A stretch of 42,500 bases of DNA from Bulleidia sp. (GTDB lineage Bacteria > Bacillota_I > Bacilli_A > Erysipelotrichales > Erysipelotrichaceae), in contig JAEDEK010000002.1 in the NCBI GenBank assembly GCA_016293365.1, positions 1 through 42,500 of the forward strand, in the 5' to 3' direction. Position numbers and translations under genes: made by a program. Shown one piece after another: positions 23,972 to 31,279 of the stretch. Under the pieces are notes generated by a model. That model was not told where the DNA came from. It ran no database searches and was given only the letters and a program-made list of their open reading frames with translations. The stretch's first letter is position 1, and each line of letters starts with the position of its first letter.

Positions 23972-24502
23972 TCAACTGACGGGAAACATGATTGCCTTCA
24001 GCCTGTTCTGGATATCCTTGAACATCTGCTCCTCAGGATTCATATGGGCCATGACTGTTATCACTCTTGCTGTGTTGATATATCTGGCGTCGTTGAGAAA
24101 CAGTACGCTCTTTCTGTCCATCCCTTCCACATGACCGATCCGGTACAGATTTCTTTTTCCCTGCGGATTATCCATTCTGTCATATGCACGTCTGTATGTT
24201 TCCGGATTGGATGTCATCGGAATGACAAGTGCTTTCTGCACACAGATGGAAACAACAAGTCCGAAATGACGGAATCCCATTTCATTAAAATAATTCTGTC
24301 CAAAATCGATGAAACAAAGATCACCAGGCACAACATGAATCCCGATATCACCACCATTGCGACAGCCGTATCTCTGTAGCCATTTGTATTCGGATGCCAG
24401 CGATTCCTTACTGACAGACGGACAGTACTGATCGTAGATTTCCTTTTTCAGCTGTATATAATGACTCCATTTTTCATATCCGATATTTTCAAATAATGTC
24501 AT
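23972..24502 (-). CDS. MazF/PemK-like protein without a visible antitoxin
   Basis: A 176-aa protein. After a helical N-terminus (about 1-50) comes a PemK/MazF-like SH3-type barrel: PGDLCFIDFGQNYFNEMGFRHFGLVVSI, ALVIPMTSN and SVLFLNDARYINTARVI. MazF family toxins cut mRNA at short motifs. GGAGGG lies 8 nt upstream. No antitoxin gene is next to it; it leads into tilS instead. Stand-alone PemK-like proteins of this kind are common in Bacillota and may not be toxins. Confidence 0.7.
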   Translation of the reverse strand: MTLFENIGYEKWSHYIQLKKEIYDQYCPSVSKESLASEYKWLQRYGCRNGGDIGIHVVPGDLCFIDFGQNYFNEMGFRHFGLVVSICVQKALVIPMTSNPETYRRAYDRMDNPQGKRNLYRIGHVEGMDRKSVLFLNDARYINTARVITVMAHMNPEEQMFKDIQNRLKAIMFPVS

Positions 24503-24551
24503 TGCAAATACCCTCCACTACTGTTATTACCGGAAAATACGAAAACCACAC

Positions 24552-24577
24552 AAAAAGCCATCCACTTTTCGTGAATG
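24552..24577 (-). terminator. Terminator of the upp operon
   Basis: CATCCAC (24559-24565) and GTGAATG (24571-24577) pair with one G-U; on the minus strand the stem is followed by GCTTTTTG. Confidence 0.65.
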
Positions 24578-24579
24578 AC

Positions 24580-24780
24580 TCAGAAATTCAGAAATGTCAG
24601 AACGAATGATCCGGACAGCCATGCCAGTGCCATGACAAGCAGAAAGTAAAGCACCTGTGCCTGCCTGACATGCCCCTTCTTCAACAGCTTCTCATAATTG
24701 AGCGCCTGCATTGCCTGCATGGACAATATGAAGCAGAGAATATAGACAACATCGCGGATGATGACCTGAACAGCCGTCAT
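24580..24780 (-). CDS. DUF1146 small membrane protein
   Basis: A 66-aa protein with two membrane helices (IIRDVVYILCFILSMQAMQAL and VLYFLLVMALAWLSGSFVLTFL) linked by the family-typical NYEKLLKKGH loop. Its ATG follows the upp stop with no gap (TAAATG on the minus strand). DUF1146 proteins have no known function and are often found beside cell-envelope or ATP synthase genes. Confidence 0.75.
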   Translation of the reverse strand: MTAVQVIIRDVVYILCFILSMQAMQALNYEKLLKKGHVRQAQVLYFLLVMALAWLSGSFVLTFLNF

Positions 24781-25401
24781 TTACTTTGTTCCGAAGATAC
24801 GGTCACCCGCATCACCAAGGCCTGGAACAATATAGCCATGCTCATTGAGATGATCATCAAGTGCTGCAAGATAGACATCAACATCCGGGTGTGCTTCCGT
24901 AACAGCCTTGACACCTTCCGGTGCACCTACAAGACAGACAAGCTTGATCTGCTTTGCTCCACGGGATTTGACAGCGGAAATGGCATCTACTGCACTTCCT
25001 CCTGTTGCCAGCATCGGATCAACAACCATGACAATGGCATCTTCCAGATTCTTTGGGAATTTGGCAAAGTATTCATGAGGAATCAGAGTCTCCTCATCTC
25101 TGTACATACCGATAAAACCTACCTTTGCGGTTGGGACAAGTCTTCTGATTCCATCCAGCAGGCCAATACCTGCACGCAGAATCGGAACAATAACAACTTC
25201 TTTTGAAAGTTCATATCCTGTACATGGAGCAACCGGAGTTTCAATTTCAACCGGTTTGACAGGCAGATCCCGGCATACTTCATATGCCATCAGCTCAGCA
25301 ATTTCATCAAGATTTTCTCTGAAATCCTTTGTGCCTGTTTCTTTTTTGCGCATGTGTGTCAGTTTATGTGTAATTAATGGATGATCCAGCAGTTTGAACA
25401 T
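24781..25401 (-). CDS. upp: Uracil phosphoribosyltransferase
   Basis: A 206-aa pyrimidine salvage enzyme making UMP from uracil and PRPP. Conserved parts are LDHPLITHKLTHMRKKETGTKDFR, PILRAGIGLLDG, GMYRDEETL, the PRPP loop MVVDPMLATGGSAVDA and the C-terminal GYIVPGLGDAGDRIFGTK. ATG 25401 has GGAGG 9 nt upstream; a start 16 codons earlier would overlap the promoter. It is followed at once by the DUF1146 gene. Confidence 0.97.
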   Translation of the reverse strand: MFKLLDHPLITHKLTHMRKKETGTKDFRENLDEIAELMAYEVCRDLPVKPVEIETPVAPCTGYELSKEVVIVPILRAGIGLLDGIRRLVPTAKVGFIGMYRDEETLIPHEYFAKFPKNLEDAIVMVVDPMLATGGSAVDAISAVKSRGAKQIKLVCLVGAPEGVKAVTEAHPDVDVYLAALDDHLNEHGYIVPGLGDAGDRIFGTK

Positions 25402-25429
25402 TGGGTTTTTTCCTCCGTTTTCTTCAACT

Positions 25430-25459
25430 ATGATAATCCCAAATACCATGGATTGACAA
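25430..25459 (-). promoter_or_regulatory. upp promoter
   Basis: On the minus strand TTGTCA (25454-25459) and TATCAT (25430-25435) are 18 bp apart, giving a leader of roughly 25 nt. The region is shared with the divergent glycosyltransferase gene. Confidence 0.5.
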
Positions 25460-25479
25460 CTTCATGTTATCATTTTGCC

Positions 25480-26565
25480 ATGAAGATCCTGATCGTACCG
25501 TTCATATCCCGCACCAGCCCGTCGGCTTCTGCCTCCATCTGTGAAAACATCGTATCCGTGATACGGACCCGTCATGCAGTGGGTATCTGTACCCATCTGG
25601 AAGGCAGATTCCACCACGTCAGTCTGTACCACAGTCCATCCCCAAAAGAACAACGTTTTTCCCGAAAGGATCACCGCAGTTTCGAAGGATGGCTGAAACA
25701 GGAAGGTGGTGCATCATTGCAGTATCTGAAGGAGGACGCTGCTGCACTTCAGCATGCTATGGATTCCTTTCACCCGGATCTGATCATCACTGATTCCAGA
25801 ATTGCCGTTATTCCGGTTGCACGCAGAAACGGCATTCCTGTCATCGCACTTGTTCACAGTACCATGTACCATCGGGCTGAAGTCCCTTCCTTCTGTCTTA
25901 AAGGCATCAATGCCTTTCTCTCTTCCATGGGAGAAGGACAGATTCTGCGCTTACGTGATCTGTATCTGACATGTGATTACAGAATCGGTTTCGGCACAGT
26001 ACAGACTGACCCGTTTCCATCTTCCACCTCCATCACCCGTATCGGCATGATGACCTTATCTCAGCTTTCCATCCGCAACGATTCAACAGTATCCATCTTT
26101 CTGACAGAGCCTTCCATTCCTGCAAGGCGTCTGATCAGGGTGGTCAAAGAAGCTTTTTTGGGTGCACCATTTGAGGTATATATCAGTTATCCGGGATGTC
26201 AGACATCCAATCAGTGCAATCTTCACTTTATCAATGAACCGAAGGAATCTCTGCTCCACAGATCCAGTATCTGTATCCATGATGGCAGTCCATTTATCAC
26301 AAACATATGCCACAGCTTTGCTGTACCGCAGATCATCATCCCTTCTACCTCCTGTATTTCGCGTTTCCACGCCTTCAGCGTCAGAAGAAATGGCAGCGGT
26401 GTTGTCATCGATCCGGATCAGTTTGATGTTCCGACCATTTATGAAGCATACCGGACATGCATCGTCAATACATCCCTGCAGGAACATCTGCGTCACATCT
26501 CTTCCGAACATCTCAAACAGTCAGATCTGACAGAACTGCTGCATGTCATTGCATCATACGAATAA
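25480..26565 (+). CDS. GT-B fold glycosyltransferase, UGT/MGT-like
   Basis: A 361-aa protein starting MKILIVPFISRTSPSASAS, a Rossmann strand with a glycine-poor loop. DLIITDSRIAVIPVARRNGIPVIALVHST closes the N-terminal half. The C-terminal half has CIHDGSPFITNICHSFAVPQIIIPSTS...FSVRRNGSGVVI, which matches the nucleotide-sugar region of UGT-type enzymes (HGG...E...PQ). Donor and acceptor are unknown. The ATG at 25480 has no ribosome site; TATCAT (25468-25473) ends 6 nt before it, suggesting a leaderless message. Upstream in-frame codons lie inside the upp gene and are unlikely starts. Confidence 0.75.
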   Translation: MKILIVPFISRTSPSASASICENIVSVIRTRHAVGICTHLEGRFHHVSLYHSPSPKEQRFSRKDHRSFEGWLKQEGGASLQYLKEDAAALQHAMDSFHPDLIITDSRIAVIPVARRNGIPVIALVHSTMYHRAEVPSFCLKGINAFLSSMGEGQILRLRDLYLTCDYRIGFGTVQTDPFPSSTSITRIGMMTLSQLSIRNDSTVSIFLTEPSIPARRLIRVVKEAFLGAPFEVYISYPGCQTSNQCNLHFINEPKESLLHRSSICIHDGSPFITNICHSFAVPQIIIPSTSCISRFHAFSVRRNGSGVVIDPDQFDVPTIYEAYRTCIVNTSLQEHLRHISSEHLKQSDLTELLHVIASYE

Positions 26566-26567
26566 AG

Positions 26568-26591
26568 ACGGAACCTGGGTTCCGCCTTTTT
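26568..26591. terminator. Shared terminator between the glycosyltransferase and HAD genes
   Basis: GGAACC and GGTTCC form the core stem around TG, with CTTTTT after it on the plus strand and GTCTTTATT on the minus strand. It serves converging genes. Confidence 0.7.
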
Positions 26592-26595
26592 ACTG

Positions 26596-26814
26596 TCAGA
26601 TCAGACCAAGATGTCTGAATGCATTCCAGATGCCATCTTCATTGACATCCGTTGTAACATAGTCTGCTGCTTCCTTTGTTTCCTGACCTGCATTTCCCAT
26701 AGCTACGGAGTAACCGCAGATTTCAAACATGGAAATATCGATCTTCGCATCACCGAAAGCAATGGTGTCCTTCACATCCGCGTTCAGATGTTTCAGCAGT
26801 ACATCAATGGCATT
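26596..26814 (-). repeat. Near-identical direct repeat, HAD copy 1 end
   Basis: This 219-nt stretch differs from 27455-27673 at about three positions, then similarity falls abruptly. It encodes the C-terminal part of both HAD proteins. Confidence 0.9.
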
Positions 26815-27441
26815 CTTCTTTGTGATTCCCATCGGAGACAGATCACCGAACAGTGCCTGTTCATCCTTACCACCCCATGTGTTGGCAATCAGGTGAGGGA
26901 ATTCCGTTCTGGAATCCAGGTGATCCTGATAGGAGGAAAGAATGAAGGAAATCTTGTTGATATCATCACGGTAAAGCTGTTCGGTTGGCAGATGAATGAA
27001 GCTGTTGACAAAGGAACTGGCACTTGCCTGTGCCTGATCAGCAGAAGCTCCTTTTCCCTGCGCATACTTCACCATGGTTGCCGGTCCCTGCTCAATCATG
27101 TAATCATTACAGTACATGCCGGAATTTGCCTCCAGATAGAAGCCAAGATGTCTCTGGTTACACCAGTCAACGATGTGACGTACATCTTCCACCGGTAATC
27201 CCTGATGCATGACAACTTCACCATGATCCTCCACATAGGCACCATTGCCACCGATCATACCATCCAGCTCACATAACTCTCTTTGTTCAATTTCAGCCTT
27301 GGAACATCCTGTGCAGATATAGACAAGATGGCCGTTGGCACGGGCCTGGTCTACTGCTCTGCCGGCAGATTCAGGCATTTTTGCCTCATAGTCGATCAGT
27401 GTTCCATCGACATCGAGAAATACAATTTTCTTTTCACTCAT
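26596..27441 (-). CDS. HAD-superfamily Cof-type phosphatase, copy 1
   Basis: A 281-aa HAD enzyme. The nucleophile motif is FLDVDGTLID, motif II ICTGCS, and the acidic motif FGDAKIDISMF. A type IIB cap domain (about 85-185) sets the substrate, usually a sugar phosphate or FMN-like compound. ATG 27441 has AAAGGAGA upstream; a TTG two codons before is less likely. It lies 13 nt after copy 2, and its last 219 nt are nearly identical to that gene while the cap is quite different. Confidence 0.9.
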   Translation of the reverse strand: MSEKKIVFLDVDGTLIDYEAKMPESAGRAVDQARANGHLVYICTGCSKAEIEQRELCELDGMIGGNGAYVEDHGEVVMHQGLPVEDVRHIVDWCNQRHLGFYLEANSGMYCNDYMIEQGPATMVKYAQGKGASADQAQASASSFVNSFIHLPTEQLYRDDINKISFILSSYQDHLDSRTEFPHLIANTWGGKDEQALFGDLSPMGITKKNAIDVLLKHLNADVKDTIAFGDAKIDISMFEICGYSVAMGNAGQETKEAADYVTTDVNEDGIWNAFRHLGLI

Positions 27442-27454
27442 CTTCAATCTCCTT

Positions 27455-27673
27455 TCAGATCAGACCAAGATGTCTGAATGCATTCCAGATGCCGTCTTCA
27501 TTGACATCCGTTGTAACATAGTCTGCTGCTTCCTTTGTTTCCTGACCTGCATTTCCCATAGCTACGGAGTAACCGCAGATTTCAAACATGGAAATATCGA
27601 TCTTCGCATCACCGAAAGCAATGGTATCCTTCACATCCGCATTCAGATGTTTCAGCAGTACATCAATGGCATT
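27455..27673 (-). repeat. Near-identical direct repeat, HAD copy 2 end
   Basis: Partner of the repeat at 26596-26814. The sharp edge of identity suggests gene conversion after an older duplication. Confidence 0.9.
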
Positions 27674-28300
27674 TGCCTTTGTGATACCGGCAGGAGACAG
27701 ATCCCCAAACAGAGCCTGTTCATCCTTACCACCCCATGTATTGGCAATCATATGTGGGAAAGCTTTCTTTGCATCCAGGAAATCCTGATAGGATGACAGA
27801 ACGAAGTCGATTTTGTTGATATCACTGCGGTATCTGTCTTCTCCTTCCAGAAACAGCATATGATCAGTGATATGCTCATTCTTTTTCCATGCATCTTCAA
27901 ATGAGGACCCTTTTCCAGCTGCATATCGGGAATATACTTCTCTTGCCTGTTCCTTCATCAGCATTGTATGGAACACCCCTTCATTGGATTCCAGTACTGC
28001 ACCGATTCCTCTTGCATCACACCAGTCTACAATGGTACGGACATCCTGAACCGGAATACTCTGATGAAGAATGACTTCTCCATGATCTTCCACATAGCCG
28101 CCATTGGCACCGATCATACCATCCAGTTCACACAGATCTCTCTGCAGGATTTCCGCCTTGGAGCATCCTGTACAGATATATACCAGATGGCCGTTGGCAC
28201 GTGCCTGATCTACTGCTCTGCCGGCAGATTCAGGCATGATTGTCTGATAGTCGATGAGGGTTCCATCCACATCAAGAAAAAGGATTTTTCTGTCACTCAT
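27455..28300 (-). CDS. HAD-superfamily Cof-type phosphatase, copy 2
   Basis: A 281-aa paralogue of the downstream HAD gene with the same FLDVDGTLID, ICTGCS and FGDAKIDISMF motifs. The N-terminal third and the C-terminal third match copy 1 closely, but the cap (for example CDARGIGAVLESNEGVFHTM against CNQRHLGFYLEANSGMYCND) has diverged, so the two probably act on different substrates. AGGAGA lies 8 nt before ATG 28300. It is the first gene of the pair. Confidence 0.9.
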   Translation of the reverse strand: MSDRKILFLDVDGTLIDYQTIMPESAGRAVDQARANGHLVYICTGCSKAEILQRDLCELDGMIGANGGYVEDHGEVILHQSIPVQDVRTIVDWCDARGIGAVLESNEGVFHTMLMKEQAREVYSRYAAGKGSSFEDAWKKNEHITDHMLFLEGEDRYRSDINKIDFVLSSYQDFLDAKKAFPHMIANTWGGKDEQALFGDLSPAGITKANAIDVLLKHLNADVKDTIAFGDAKIDISMFEICGYSVAMGNAGQETKEAADYVTTDVNEDGIWNAFRHLGLI

Positions 28301-28385
28301 TTTCTCATTCTCCTGTAATTGTTCTCTCAAAAAGCATTTTAACAGATTTCATGCTTTTTTTCTCTTACATGGTGTTTCAACATAA

Positions 28386-28422
28386 GAAAAGGACTGCCGG
28401 TAATCTGAGGAGACAGCAGTCC
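28386..28422 (-). terminator. Terminator of the riboswitch-controlled surface protein gene
   Basis: GGACTGC (28391-28397) and GCAGTCC (28416-28422) pair; on the minus strand TTTTCTT follows. Confidence 0.7.
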
Positions 28423-28436
28423 CAGGAGAATACGAT

Positions 28437-29513
28437 TCAGTTCCAGAATGTTACGGTAACCGAAACTCCGGATGCATCATTGCATGTATACATGATATAG
28501 GTGCCATCATATACTTCATCTGCCCATCTGCCATCATCCAGCATGATGCCATAGCCGGTATTTGTTCCCTGGTAAGAGGAAGCACATACAATGGTTCTGC
28601 CACAGAATGTACCGACAGATCCAGCACCACAGGAACGGATGACGGAGAACCCCTGATGCGCATGGTCAGCGATCATCTGTCTGCCCAGATAATTCATCAG
28701 AACTGCTGAATTCGGTGCATCGACGATCGGCTGATTAACAGCGTTGTTGGATCCTCCTGCAAATACTCTTGCAGAGTAACCACCGATACTGATCGTGCCA
28801 AGCGCACCATCATCCACTACGACCGGTGCCAATGGAGCAGATGGAGCAGGTGCTGACTGGGCTGGTGCAGCTGCTGTCGCCTGGGGAGCAGATGCCTGCG
28901 ATGGAGCAGTATATGCTGTAGAAGATCCTGCTGCCGGATTGGAAGCTGCCTGCTGAACTGGAGCTTCCTCCTGAATGACTTCCCTGTAGGATTCAGTCAT
29001 TTCACCATCTTCATTGAAAACATACACAGTATCTCCTTCCTGGAAGGTTTCTGTTTCTGCTTTTCCGTTTTCGTGGAAGAAAAACTTCTTTCCATCTACT
29101 TCCTGCCATCCTGTTGTCAGGATACCATCTTCGTTGAAGTAGAAAATCCCTTTTCCCCCTTCTTCATCTTCCAGTGTTTCCAGACCTTTGGTGAATTCAC
29201 CGTTTTCATCATAATAAACTGTGTTTTCACCGAATGTCTGCCAACCTGTATGGAGTGTTCCATCCTCATTGAAGTAATAGAATTTTCCATTGATATTCTG
29301 CAGACCTGTCAGTCCATCCGGGTTGATCGGATCAATCGTTTTCAGCTTTGCTTCAAGAAGGTTGGATGCCTTGTGAAACAGATATTCTTTCTGTGTCGAT
29401 ACTGCTTCTTCTGTCGTCTTGGCATTTGCACTCACGAGTGTCTGCGTACCGGTTGTAGTAGCGAACACTGCGACAGCGGTGAGTAATGCTCTGCATGTTG
29501 TACTGTTGAACAT
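28437..29513 (-). CDS. Secreted repeat protein with choline-binding-type repeats and a possible sortase-fold tail
   Basis: A 358-aa exported protein. A signal peptide (FNSTTCRALLTAVAVFATTT...) ends near VSANA. Residues about 70-178 hold aromatic/glycine repeats of the choline- or glucan-binding kind (GKFYYFNEDGTLHTGWQ, GIFYFNEDGILTTGWQEVDG, DTVYVFNEDGEMTE). An Ala/Pro-rich linker (about 183-232) leads to a C-terminal domain (236-358) with IADHAHQGF and YIMYTC that recalls the His and Cys blocks of sortases; the expected Arg is not obvious. It has four further cysteines. AGAGG precedes ATG 29513. The mRNA leader holds a cyclic-di-GMP-I riboswitch, so production probably follows the second messenger. 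Confidence 0.82.
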   Translation of the reverse strand: MFNSTTCRALLTAVAVFATTTGTQTLVSANAKTTEEAVSTQKEYLFHKASNLLEAKLKTIDPINPDGLTGLQNINGKFYYFNEDGTLHTGWQTFGENTVYYDENGEFTKGLETLEDEEGGKGIFYFNEDGILTTGWQEVDGKKFFFHENGKAETETFQEGDTVYVFNEDGEMTESYREVIQEEAPVQQAASNPAAGSSTAYTAPSQASAPQATAAAPAQSAPAPSAPLAPVVVDDGALGTISIGGYSARVFAGGSNNAVNQPIVDAPNSAVLMNYLGRQMIADHAHQGFSVIRSCGAGSVGTFCGRTIVCASSYQGTNTGYGIMLDDGRWADEVYDGTYIMYTCNDASGVSVTVTFWN

Positions 29514-29520
29514 GTTTTTA

Positions 29521-29562
29521 CCTCTTCTCTGTCGCCAGTCTGTCGGTTGTCTGAAGAAGAGG
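29521..29562 (-). promoter_or_regulatory. Expression platform: ribosome-site sequestering stem
   Basis: On the minus strand CCTCTTCT (29562-29555) can pair with AGAAGAGG (29528-29521), which is the ribosome site of the surface protein gene. An alternative partner, GGAAGA, sits just after the aptamer and could free the site. This suggests translational control by the riboswitch above it. Confidence 0.55.
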
Positions 29563-29578
29563 AAACATTTCATCTTCC

Positions 29579-29659
29579 ATACAATTGCAGCTGGCTGCCA
29601 TTTTACAGGCCCTGTAGTTTTGCGTCATATCCTTTCGGATATTTTGCCGATTCAGTATT
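29579..29659 (-). ncRNA. Cyclic-di-GMP-I (GEMM) riboswitch aptamer
   Basis: Read on the minus strand the leader has the GEMM-I order: CGGCAAA, a P2 hairpin ATATCC-GAAA-GGATAT with the conserved GAAA tetraloop, GACGCAAA, then ACTACAGGGCCTGTAAAA and GGCAGCCAGCTGC forming P3 with the tetraloop receptor. The pieces closely follow clostridial GEMM-I examples. ATAC/GTAT can close P1. It lies about 65 nt upstream of the surface protein start. Confidence 0.88.
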
Positions 29660-29678
29660 GATGTCTTTCGACATCTTA

Positions 29679-29707
29679 TTTATAACATGGTAAATACTCA
29701 CTCACAA
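29679..29707 (-). promoter_or_regulatory. Promoter of the riboswitch leader
   Basis: TTGTGA (29702-29707) and TATAAA (29679-29684) on the minus strand are 17 bp apart. Transcription would start near 29672, close to a GATGTC-GAAA-GACATC hairpin (29660-29675) and just ahead of the aptamer. Confidence 0.65.
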
Positions 29708-29825
29708 TACTTTCTTTCATTTTATAACAGCTAATGTGAGTAATGTTATGAAAATAGGCAAAGCATCATATTTCCACATTCCGGATGTATAATCAAGAAC
29801 AGAATACTACAGGAGATCTAATGAC

Positions 29826-30563
29826 ATGAATACAACAGCAAAGCTACTGAAACAGACCAAATCCATCCGTGATTATACGGATCAGGAGATTCCTCAGGAA
29901 ATCAGAGATGATATTCTTGCGTGTGCCTGCGCAGCTCCAACCGGAGGAAACCAGCAGGCATATACCATCATTGACATTACAGATCAGAGCATCAAAGAAA
30001 GACTGGTCACACTTTGTGATAACCAGCCGTTTATTGCCAAGGCAAAGATGGTACTTCTGTTCTGCTCAGATGTCAGAAAATGGAATGAAGCATACCGATC
30101 TGTCGGACTTCCGGTATCCAGACCATGCGTAAGCGAAATGATCGGTGCATCCACAGATGCCGTAATCGCTGCTCAAAACAGCGTAATTGCTGCAGCAGGC
30201 TATGGAATCGGCAGCTGTTATATCGGTGATATCAGGGAAAACTGTGAGTCTGTCCGTGATCTGCTGAAACTGCCGGAACACGTATTTCCTGCCGCAATGG
30301 TGGTATTCGGCTATCCGACAGAAAAACAGCTGGAACGGAAAAAACCGGCTCGTGTACCAATGGACTGCATTGTCAATCACAATACATACCCGGATATGGA
30401 TGAGGCCTATCTGCATCGCATGTTTGCTGCCAAGGCCGGCAGCAAGGACTATTCGGAATGGTTAAAGATGATGTATGAGCATAAAGCCAATGCCCCGTTT
30501 ATGAAGGAGATGAAAAGATCCGTTCTGGAATATATGAAGCAGTATGATACTGACGGACTTTAA
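29826..30563 (+). CDS. Nitroreductase family (NfsA/FRP-like) flavoprotein
   Basis: A 245-aa FMN-dependent oxidoreductase: QTKSIRDYTDQEIP at the N-terminus (FMN phosphate), AAPTGGNQQAYTI, and SVIAAAGYGIGSCYIGDIREN, with a long C-terminal arm (RMFAAKAGSKDYSEWLKMMYE) typical of NfsA-type dimers. It reduces quinones or nitro compounds with NAD(P)H. TATAAT lies at 29788-29793. AGGAG is ideally spaced for an ATG at 29821 that opens only Met-Thr-stop and overlaps the real start at 29826, so translation may restart. Confidence 0.9.
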   Translation: MNTTAKLLKQTKSIRDYTDQEIPQEIRDDILACACAAPTGGNQQAYTIIDITDQSIKERLVTLCDNQPFIAKAKMVLLFCSDVRKWNEAYRSVGLPVSRPCVSEMIGASTDAVIAAQNSVIAAAGYGIGSCYIGDIRENCESVRDLLKLPEHVFPAAMVVFGYPTEKQLERKKPARVPMDCIVNHNTYPDMDEAYLHRMFAAKAGSKDYSEWLKMMYEHKANAPFMKEMKRSVLEYMKQYDTDGL

Positions 30564-30574
30564 TTCCGCTTTTG

Positions 30575-30611
30575 AAAACAGCAGCCCGCACAATTGCAGA
30601 CTGCTGTTTTT
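30575..30611. terminator. Bidirectional terminator between nitroreductase and tsaC genes
   Basis: AAAACAGCAG (30575-30584) and CTGCTGTTTT (30601-30610) pair perfectly; T-runs exist on both strands. Confidence 0.85.
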
Positions 30612-31215
30612 ACTGCCTGTTCAGCACATTCTGAATCTGTTCCATCGTAACCGGTCCCTGACGCAGAATCTTCACTTCATCCCTGGAGCAGTCAATAATG
30701 GTGGAAGCTTCACCAAAACAGACTTCTCCTTCCATCATCCCATCCAGTAACGGACAGCTTTTTTCGATCTCATCCAGACTGGTACATACAGATTCTCCTG
30801 ACTGGTTGGCGCTGGTCATGAATATCGGCATTCCTAAAGCAAGAATCAGTTTTTTCAATGGAATGGAGGTTGCCATTCGGATCGCAAGGGTATCCATGCC
30901 CCCATTGACTTCTTCAGGTACGTCTTCCTTCTTTTTCAGAATCAGCGTAACGGGTCCTGGCATGAATGCCTCAATCAGAAGATGATCCCTGGATGTGATA
31001 TGGCAGATGGAAGCAATCTGAGCTTCATCAGCACACATAATCGGAAACGCCTTTGTAGCAGGTCTGTTTTTCACGCGCCGCAGGTTTTCCTGTGCTTCCA
31101 CTGTATCCATTCTTGCACATACACCGTATACCGTATCTGTCGGTACAGACAGAACACCATCATTTCTCAGTATTTCAGCCATTTCATCAATCCGGCTCTG
31201 CGAAAATCTCTTCAT
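30610..31215 (-). CDS. tsaC: L-threonylcarbamoyladenylate synthase (TsaC/Sua5/YrdC)
   Basis: A 201-aa enzyme that makes threonylcarbamoyl-AMP for t6A37 in ANN-reading tRNAs. YrdC-fold motifs are GVLSVPTDTVYGVCAR, RRVKNRPATKAFPIM (KxR), FMPGPVTLIL, LAIRMA and TSANQSGE. It lacks the extra Sua5 domain. ATG 31215 is chosen; a GTG four codons earlier is possible, and neither has a strong ribosome site. It stands alone with a bidirectional terminator. Confidence 0.92.
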   Translation of the reverse strand: MKRFSQSRIDEMAEILRNDGVLSVPTDTVYGVCARMDTVEAQENLRRVKNRPATKAFPIMCADEAQIASICHITSRDHLLIEAFMPGPVTLILKKKEDVPEEVNGGMDTLAIRMATSIPLKKLILALGMPIFMTSANQSGESVCTSLDEIEKSCPLLDGMMEGEVCFGEASTIIDCSRDEVKILRQGPVTMEQIQNVLNRQ

Positions 31216-31279
31216 ATTTTTATTCACTTTCTGTATTATCTGCTAGACTATTATAAAACATTTATGGAGGAATAGAAAA

